Of a stretch of DNA of 11,006 nucleotides, positions 6,572-11,006 are shown one piece after another. The position numbers and the translations under genes are program-made. Source of the DNA: an uncultured Pseudomonas sp. Lineage in GTDB: Bacteria > Pseudomonadota > Gammaproteobacteria > Pseudomonadales > Pseudomonadaceae. Each line of letters begins with the position of its first letter. The stretch's first letter is position 1. The stretch is taken from the NCBI GenBank assembly GCA_946886875.1, contig CAMPJN010000098.1, forward strand, positions 1-11,006, in the 5' to 3' direction. The notes below the pieces were generated by a model. The model was not told where the DNA came from and did no database searches. It saw nothing but the letters and a program-made list of their open reading frames with translations.

Positions 6572-7090
6572 ATGCCAACACCCGCGTATCTGTCCCTCGA
6601 AGGCACCAAGCAAGGCCTGATCACCGCCGGCACCTTCACCGAAGATTCGGTCGGTAACATCTATCAGGAAGGTCATGAAGACCAGATCCTGGTTCAAGCC
6701 TTCAACCACCAGGTCATCATCCCGCGCGATCCGCAGTCCGGTCAGCCGACTGGCCAGCGCGTACACAAGCCGCTGATGATCACCAAGGTCTTCGACAAAT
6801 CCTCGCCGCTGATCTTCAACTCCCTGACCTCCGGTGAGCGTCTGAACAAGTGCCGTCTGGAGTGGTACCGCACTTCCTCCACCGGTACTCAAGAGCACTA
6901 CTTCACCATCGAGCTGGAAGATGCCGTGATCGTCGACGTGCAGTCGCGCATGCCGAACTGCCAAGACCCAGGCCTGGCGCACTTCACCCACCTGGAAGAC
7001 GTGTACTTCACCTACCGCAAAATCGTTTGGACCCACGAAGTCTCCGGTACTTCCGGTTCCGACGACTGGCGTACCCCGATCTCCGCCTAA
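6572..7090 (+). CDS. hcp: Hcp, type VI secretion tube protein (Hcp2-type)
   Basis: This 172-residue protein stacks as hexameric rings to form the inner tube of the type VI secretion system and is expelled with its cargo. The whole length matches the family as I know it. It has the N-terminal MPTPAYLSLEG start, the VGNIYQEGHED motif (27-37), DPQSGQPTGQRVHKP (53-67), EWYRTSSTG (97-105), MPNCQDP (127-133) and the C-terminal GTSGSDDWRTP (159-169). These are typical of the roughly 172-residue Hcp of Pseudomonas H2-type systems. The ATG has AAGGAA seven bases upstream. It is first in the operon behind the sigma54 promoter. Hcp is needed in far larger amounts than VgrG, which fits its place ahead of a hairpin-containing gap. 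Confidence 0.97.
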   Translation: MPTPAYLSLEGTKQGLITAGTFTEDSVGNIYQEGHEDQILVQAFNHQVIIPRDPQSGQPTGQRVHKPLMITKVFDKSSPLIFNSLTSGERLNKCRLEWYRTSSTGTQEHYFTIELEDAVIVDVQSRMPNCQDPGLAHFTHLEDVYFTYRKIVWTHEVSGTSGSDDWRTPISA

Positions 7091-7119
7091 GTCTTGGCTG
7101 AGTTCGCGTAACAGCGCTT

Positions 7120-7141
7120 CGGCCAGGCATCGTCCTGGCCG
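7120..7141 (+). terminator. Hairpin in the hcp-vgrG gap, possible attenuator or mRNA-processing/stability structure
   Basis: CGGCCAGG and CCTGGCCG (8-bp perfect arms, 6-base loop CATCGT) begin 30 bases after the hcp stop. The following bases (TTGCGTTTC) are only moderately T-rich, so a full terminator is unlikely. A leaky stop or a 3' stabiliser that lets hcp mRNA outnumber vgrG mRNA is plausible. Confidence 0.5.
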
Positions 7142-7148
7142 TTGCGTT

Positions 7149-7188
7149 TCATGGAACGATAACTCCCAGAGCCCAGGCTCATGGAACG
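7149..7188 (+). repeat. Direct repeat TCATGGAACG, two copies 30 bases apart
   Basis: The ten-base repeat is at 7149-7158 and 7179-7188, between the hcp hairpin and the vgrG start. The second copy runs into the ribosome site GGAGG (7188-7192). It could be a small duplication scar. No function is apparent. Confidence 0.5.
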
Positions 7189-7200
7189 GAGGAACAACGA

Positions 7201-9282
7201 ATGTTCGCCCCTGCCAACCAGACCCATTTCAGCCTCAGCATCGAAGGCGTCAGCCACGATCTGCAGGTGCTCGAATTCAGCGGCCGCGAGGCGATCAGCC
7301 AGCCTTTCGTGTTCGAACTGGAACTGGTCAGCGAACGTCCCGACCTCGACCTGGAAAGCCTGCTGCATCAGTCGGCATTTCTGGCGCTATCCCAAGCCGG
7401 CAACGGCATCCACGGGCAGATCTACCGCGTCGCCCAAGGCGAATCCGGCAAGCGCCTGAGCCGCTATCATGTGACCCTGCGCCCACAGCTGGCCTACCTG
7501 GCGCACCGCACCAACCAACGGATCTTCCAGCACCTGACAGTGGAGAAGATCATCAGCCAAGTGCTCGAAGAGCACGGCATCCAGGCCAACGCCTACCAAT
7601 TCCAACTCGGCTCGATCTACCCCGAGCGCGAGTACTGCGTGCAGTACGACGAATCCGATCTGCACTTCGTCCAACGCCTGTGCGAGGAAGAAGGGATTCA
7701 CTACCACTTCCAGCACAGCGACCAGGGCCATGTACTGGTCTTCGGCGACGACCAGACGCCGTTTCCCAAACTCGCCCCAACCGCTTACCAGCAGGACAGC
7801 GGCCTGGTCGCCGACAAGCCGGTGATCAAACGCTTCGGCGTGCGCGTGGAAACCCGTACCAGCCGGGTGACCCGCCGCGACTACGACTTCGAAAAGCCCA
7901 AACTGCTGATGGAGGCCGAGGCCAAGAGCGAATTCGTCCCGGACCTCGAGGACTACGACTACCCCGGCCGCTTCGTCGAGCGCGAACGCGGCAAACACCT
8001 CAGCCAACGCGCCCTCGAACGCCACCGCCATGACTTCGAACAGGCCCAGGGCGAAAGCGACCAGACGCTGCTGGTGTCGGGGCATTTCCTCGCCTTCACC
8101 GACCATCCGCGCCCCAGCTGGAACGACCTCTGGCTGCTGACCGAAATCCACCACGAAGGCAAACAGCCGCAGGTGCTCGAAGAGTCGGTCACCGACTTTT
8201 CGCTCCCCTCGCCCTCCGGGAGAGGGGCTGGGGGTGAGGGTCGCCCAGGCAACGCGGACTTCATCCAAGGCTACCGCAACCACTTCACCGCCACGCCCTG
8301 GACAGTGCCCTACCGCCCCAGTCTCGAACACCCAAAACCGCGCATCCTCGGCAGCCAAAACGCCGTGGTCACCGGCCCTGCTGGCGAAGAAATCCACTGC
8401 GACGAATACGGCCGGGTCAAAGTGCCATTCTTCTGGGATCGCCACGGCCAGGCCGACGACAAAACCAGTTGCTGGCTACGGGTATCGAGTAGCTGGGCCG
8501 GTGACCGCTACGGCGCCATCGCCATCCCACGTATCGGCATGGAAGTGCTGGTCACCTTCCTCGAAGGTGACCCCGACCAGCCGCTGGTTACCGGCTGCCT
8601 GTACCACAAGGAACACGTCGTTCCCTACGACCTGCCGGCGAACAAGACCCGCACCGTGTTCAAAACCCTGAGCAGCCCAGGCGGTGGCGGCTACAACGAA
8701 ATCCGCATCGAGGACAAAAAGGGCGAGGAACAGATCTATATCCACGCCGAGCGTGACTGGGACGAAAACATTGAGCACGACCAGAAGATCCGCATCGGCA
8801 ACGAGCGCCACGACACCGTCGAAGCCAACAGCTACAGCGAATTCAAAGCCGAAGAACACCGCACCACCCACCTGGATCGCAAAAGCGAAGTCAAAGCCAA
8901 CGACCATTTGACGGTGGGCAACAACCAGCACATCAAGATCGGCACTGGCCAATACATCAACGCCGGCACCGAGATCCATCTATCCAGCGGCCAGAAAGTT
9001 GTGCTCGAGGCCGGCAGCGAACTGACCTTCAAAGCCGCCGGCAGCTTTATCAAGCTGGATGCCAGCGGCATCACCATGGTCGGGCCGATTATCAAGTTCA
9101 ACTCCGGCGGCGCGCCGGGCAATGGTTCGGGAGCTGCGCCTATTCGGCCGGGCAAGGTCAAGGCGGCAGATGCGGATAAGGCCGGCGCCCTGTTAACGCC
9201 TGCGCAGATTCAAACCCTCAAGCGCAACGCGCCTTTCTGTGAAGAGTGCGAGAAGTGCAAGGACGGTGCCTGTGCCATCTAA
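7201..9282 (+). CDS. vgrG: VgrG, type VI secretion spike protein (TssI)
   Basis: This 693-residue protein is the trimeric spike on the Hcp tube. The N-terminal gp27-like part (about 8-330) contains YCVQYDESDLHFVQRLCEEEG (about 144-164), the usual VgrG signature. The gp5-like OB-fold (about 396-475) shows EEIHCDEYGRVKV, then WLRVSSSWAG and PRIGMEVLVTFLEGDPD. A polar repeat region (about 500-640) should form the beta-helical needle, ending in SFIKLDASGITMVGP. A tail of about 50 residues follows, ending with cysteines C680, C683, C686 and C691. No enzymatic C-terminal domain is present, so this is a carrier rather than an evolved VgrG. Between the two phage-like domains, residues 335-349 (LPSPSGRGAGGEGRP) come from a palindromic DNA repeat. 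GGAGG lies eight bases before the ATG. The following adaptor gene overlaps its end. Confidence 0.97.
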   Translation: MFAPANQTHFSLSIEGVSHDLQVLEFSGREAISQPFVFELELVSERPDLDLESLLHQSAFLALSQAGNGIHGQIYRVAQGESGKRLSRYHVTLRPQLAYLAHRTNQRIFQHLTVEKIISQVLEEHGIQANAYQFQLGSIYPEREYCVQYDESDLHFVQRLCEEEGIHYHFQHSDQGHVLVFGDDQTPFPKLAPTAYQQDSGLVADKPVIKRFGVRVETRTSRVTRRDYDFEKPKLLMEAEAKSEFVPDLEDYDYPGRFVERERGKHLSQRALERHRHDFEQAQGESDQTLLVSGHFLAFTDHPRPSWNDLWLLTEIHHEGKQPQVLEESVTDFSLPSPSGRGAGGEGRPGNADFIQGYRNHFTATPWTVPYRPSLEHPKPRILGSQNAVVTGPAGEEIHCDEYGRVKVPFFWDRHGQADDKTSCWLRVSSSWAGDRYGAIAIPRIGMEVLVTFLEGDPDQPLVTGCLYHKEHVVPYDLPANKTRTVFKTLSSPGGGGYNEIRIEDKKGEEQIYIHAERDWDENIEHDQKIRIGNERHDTVEANSYSEFKAEEHRTTHLDRKSEVKANDHLTVGNNQHIKIGTGQYINAGTEIHLSSGQKVVLEAGSELTFKAAGSFIKLDASGITMVGPIIKFNSGGAPGNGSGAAPIRPGKVKAADADKAGALLTPAQIQTLKRNAPFCEECEKCKDGACAI
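8203..8246. repeat. REP-like GC-rich palindromic repeat inside vgrG
   Basis: CCCCTC (8205-8210) pairs with GAGGGG (8222-8227). One mismatch and CCC/GGG continue the stem around TCC. A G-rich run GGGGGTGAGGG follows (8230-8240). This resembles the widespread extragenic repeat with the words GAGAGGGGCTGGGGGTGAGGG known from Pseudomonas and other GC-rich proteobacteria. Here it is in frame in a coding region. Exact borders are uncertain. Confidence 0.7.
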
Positions 9283-10015
9283 GCGCCTGAGTGCCCGTGA
9301 CTGGCTGAGCCGCCAACCCCGCCACGGCGACAGCCACCTCTACGTGGTGATGAGCAGCGCCAGTGATGCAAATCCGCTGCACGCCTATTACCAACAGGAG
9401 TTCGCCATTGCGCCGCTGCCCATCTGGGACGGCACGCCCTATGCGGACTGGCAGGCTGTGATGCCGTTTCTCGGCGAGTTGCAGCCTGACAGCCCTTTTC
9501 TCGACTGGATCGAGCAGGCGGACGAAGAAGACTGGGGCTGGCTGGCCAGCTCGCCCTACCCGCCTGAAACCGTACTCGACCACCTCAAGGGCCTGACTCA
9601 GGTGCGCATGCCGGATGCCAGCGAGGTGTTCTTCCGCTTCTGGGATGGCCGCCACCTGCTACCGATCCTCAATCACTTGGGCGCCAAGGCCGGCGAGTTG
9701 CTGCCGGTATTCGACCGCTATTTGATCAACGGCCAGGCGCTGGAAGTCGCGCTACCAACGCTGACCCCGGCCAAACCCTATCCCTGGTGGCAGGTGCCGA
9801 CGACCTTGCTCGACAAGCTGAATGAGGAAGACCCCACCCCGCTAGTCGACAACCTGATGCAGTGGCTGCGTGAGGATCACGCCGAACTGTATTTCGCCTT
9901 TCCCGAGCCCAACCTGCGGCTGAAGACCGAACACTTCGTTCGGCACGGCCAGCACACGGAAGACACTTTAGCTGGGCGCCTCAAGGCCCATTTGGAACAG
10001 GAACTGACTCGATGA
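9272..10015 (+). CDS. DUF4123-family type VI effector adaptor/chaperone (Tap/TEC type)
   Basis: This 247-residue soluble protein has the features of DUF4123 proteins: HLYVVMSSAS (22-31), acidic and aromatic segments, and FFRFWDGRHLLPIL (120-133), close to the usual F-R-F-x-D-x-R motif. Such proteins bind a particular effector and load it onto the cognate VgrG. They are not delivered themselves and are coded between vgrG and the effector, exactly as here. I place the start at GTG 9272, eight bases after AAGGA (9259-9263), overlapping the end of vgrG by 11 bases. Earlier in-frame GTGs (9239, 9266) lack such a site. Its stop overlaps the next start as ATGA, so all three are probably coupled. The C-terminal part (about 150-247) is less conserved and may recognise the effector. 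Confidence 0.88.
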   Translation: MPSKRLSARDWLSRQPRHGDSHLYVVMSSASDANPLHAYYQQEFAIAPLPIWDGTPYADWQAVMPFLGELQPDSPFLDWIEQADEEDWGWLASSPYPPETVLDHLKGLTQVRMPDASEVFFRFWDGRHLLPILNHLGAKAGELLPVFDRYLINGQALEVALPTLTPAKPYPWWQVPTTLLDKLNEEDPTPLVDNLMQWLREDHAELYFAFPEPNLRLKTEHFVRHGQHTEDTLAGRLKAHLEQELTR

Positions 10016-11006
10016 TCAGCAACGTCGTTTATAGCTCGTTCAAGCTCCATGGCCTGACGGCGCAGGAGCCTGATGCGGCCACGATCATTGGCGACTTCAA
10101 GCGCAACAGCATGGGGCGCTACAAAGACCTGGCCGACAGCCTGCTGACAGGCTGGGCGCTCGATGCTCAGCAGAAGTTCAGCATCGGCGACGAGATATTC
10201 CCGCTCAAAGCCGATAAAGACGAAACAGGGGCGATAAACGCCTATGCGTCCTGCCCCGCCAATGGGCAACTCAAGCTGCTGCACGCGTTCGATTCCGCCA
10301 ACTTCGTACCCATCGGCAATACGCCCTTTGAGGCGGTGCAGCAGCTTCCGCTCTTGAGCTTTGGGAAAAGCCCGCAAAAAATTACTGGCACTCTCGATGC
10401 CAACGGCATGGGTAGCATCAAAGGCTGTATACCCAACAGCCAATACCGCATTCGTTTCTATCCCAACGTCAGCCAGCGCGAAATCAACACCCTCTACGCC
10501 TCCTATGACGGCGTTATCGCCAAGCTGCACGACTGGCTGCAGGCGGAATGGAGCGGCACCATCGCCGCGCAGTGGAAGCTGCTTGCACCGGTTGGCGACC
10601 CCAAACGCCTGGCGCAGATCGACAAGGCTTTTCAGGACGGCATGGGCAAGGCCCTGATGGGGCTCTGGGACGACGTCAAGATGTTGTTCGAGATCCTTAC
10701 CAACCTGGATAAGTACTACGACAAGCTGCTGAAATTCATCTCCGAAGCCGACTTTCAGAAGCTCAAGGCCCAGGCCAAGGACTTGCTGCACACAATGCTG
10801 ATGATCGTCAGCGACGAGCCGCTGATGTTCCTCTACGCCTCCGCGGTTGTGTGCTGGGTGCAGTTGCTGCCGCCCACCACGGTGGCGGAACTTACTGGGC
10901 AAGTCTTCACCGGCCTGCTGCTGGATATTCTTCTGGGTATCGTCCTGACCGGCGGCGCCGGGTTGGCGGTGCGCTATTCGGTCAAGGCGATCAAGGGACT
11001 TAGCAA
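10012..11006 (+). CDS. Presumed type VI secretion effector, N-terminal part (3' end beyond window)
   Basis: The frame is open from ATG 10012 to the edge: 331 full codons, cut by the window. The start overlaps the adaptor stop (ATGA). I do not recognise a named domain. Residues 1-160 look like a mixed alpha/beta region (IGDEIFPLKADKD at 58-70; QYRIRFYPN at 144-152). Residues 165-265 are helical (DWLQAEWSG, ALMGLWDDVKMLFEIL). Two hydrophobic stretches follow, about 271-288 and 298-321 (glycine-rich), with basic residues after the second. Many type VI effectors carry such membrane segments before a C-terminal toxin domain. The position after vgrG and a DUF4123 gene makes effector the best guess. 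No PAAR domain is seen in this part. Toxin activity and immunity gene must lie to the right. Confidence 0.75.
   Translation, partial: MISNVVYSSFKLHGLTAQEPDAATIIGDFKRNSMGRYKDLADSLLTGWALDAQQKFSIGDEIFPLKADKDETGAINAYASCPANGQLKLLHAFDSANFVPIGNTPFEAVQQLPLLSFGKSPQKITGTLDANGMGSIKGCIPNSQYRIRFYPNVSQREINTLYASYDGVIAKLHDWLQAEWSGTIAAQWKLLAPVGDPKRLAQIDKAFQDGMGKALMGLWDDVKMLFEILTNLDKYYDKLLKFISEADFQKLKAQAKDLLHTMLMIVSDEPLMFLYASAVVCWVQLLPPTTVAELTGQVFTGLLLDILLGIVLTGGAGLAVRYSVKAIKGLS

Noticed and set aside
7387..8445. 352-codon minus-strand frame opposite vgrG
   Set aside because: It is antisense to a clear VgrG gene and its translation is a typical Val/Ala/Gly-rich shadow.
9877..10902. 341-codon minus-strand frame opposite the adaptor end and effector
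   Set aside because: The plus-strand frames have ATGA coupling and the DUF4123 context. The minus-strand product looks like no family and would overlap two operon genes.

Overview
The window looks like a Pseudomonas chromosome segment. The type VI secretion genes read like the Hcp2-type hcp / vgrG sets of Pseudomonas, most of the DNA is GC-rich (about 60-70% in the blocks I counted), and there is a sigma54-type promoter in front of hcp. The species cannot be fixed from sequence alone.

Left half, minus strand (6057 down to 1): a type I secretion operon, transcribed leftwards. In order it holds an HlyB-type ABC exporter (6057-3907), an HlyD-type membrane fusion protein (3910-2495, overlapping by ATGA), a small protein with two predicted membrane segments (2486-2154), and the 5' part of a large RTX calcium-binding protein (2151 to beyond base 1, 717 residues visible). 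The exporter and adaptor would move the RTX protein from cytoplasm to outside through an outer-membrane TolC-type channel that is not in the window. The RTX protein carries a charged helical N-terminus, an EF-hand-rich module resembling the self-processing module of Neisseria FrpC but with Ser-Pro where FrpC has its cleaved Asp-Pro, and the first RTX nonapeptides. The small-protein gene and nearly all of the visible RTX gene are clearly AT-rich (32-43% GC in sampled blocks). The exporter genes and the RTX repeats on either side are 62-73% GC, which suggests an exchanged cargo cassette.

Middle (6058-6571): a 514-base divergent control region. It holds a good -24/-12 promoter for hcp, a perfect 38-bp palindrome built of two tandem GCGCAA-N4-TTGCGC dyads 22 bp apart, two further inverted repeats with related half-sites, a perfect DnaA box with a near-match beside it, and a stem-loop.

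Right half, plus strand (6572 to end): a type VI secretion effector module. Hcp (tube protein), VgrG (spike), a DUF4123 adaptor/chaperone starting at a GTG inside the end of vgrG, and the first 331 residues of a presumed effector overlapping the adaptor by ATGA. Hcp and VgrG form the delivered tube and tip, and the adaptor would load the effector onto VgrG. The toxin domain of the effector lies beyond the window. The vgrG gene carries an in-frame GC-rich palindromic repeat that adds a Gly/Ser/Pro-rich linker, and its product ends in a four-cysteine tail.
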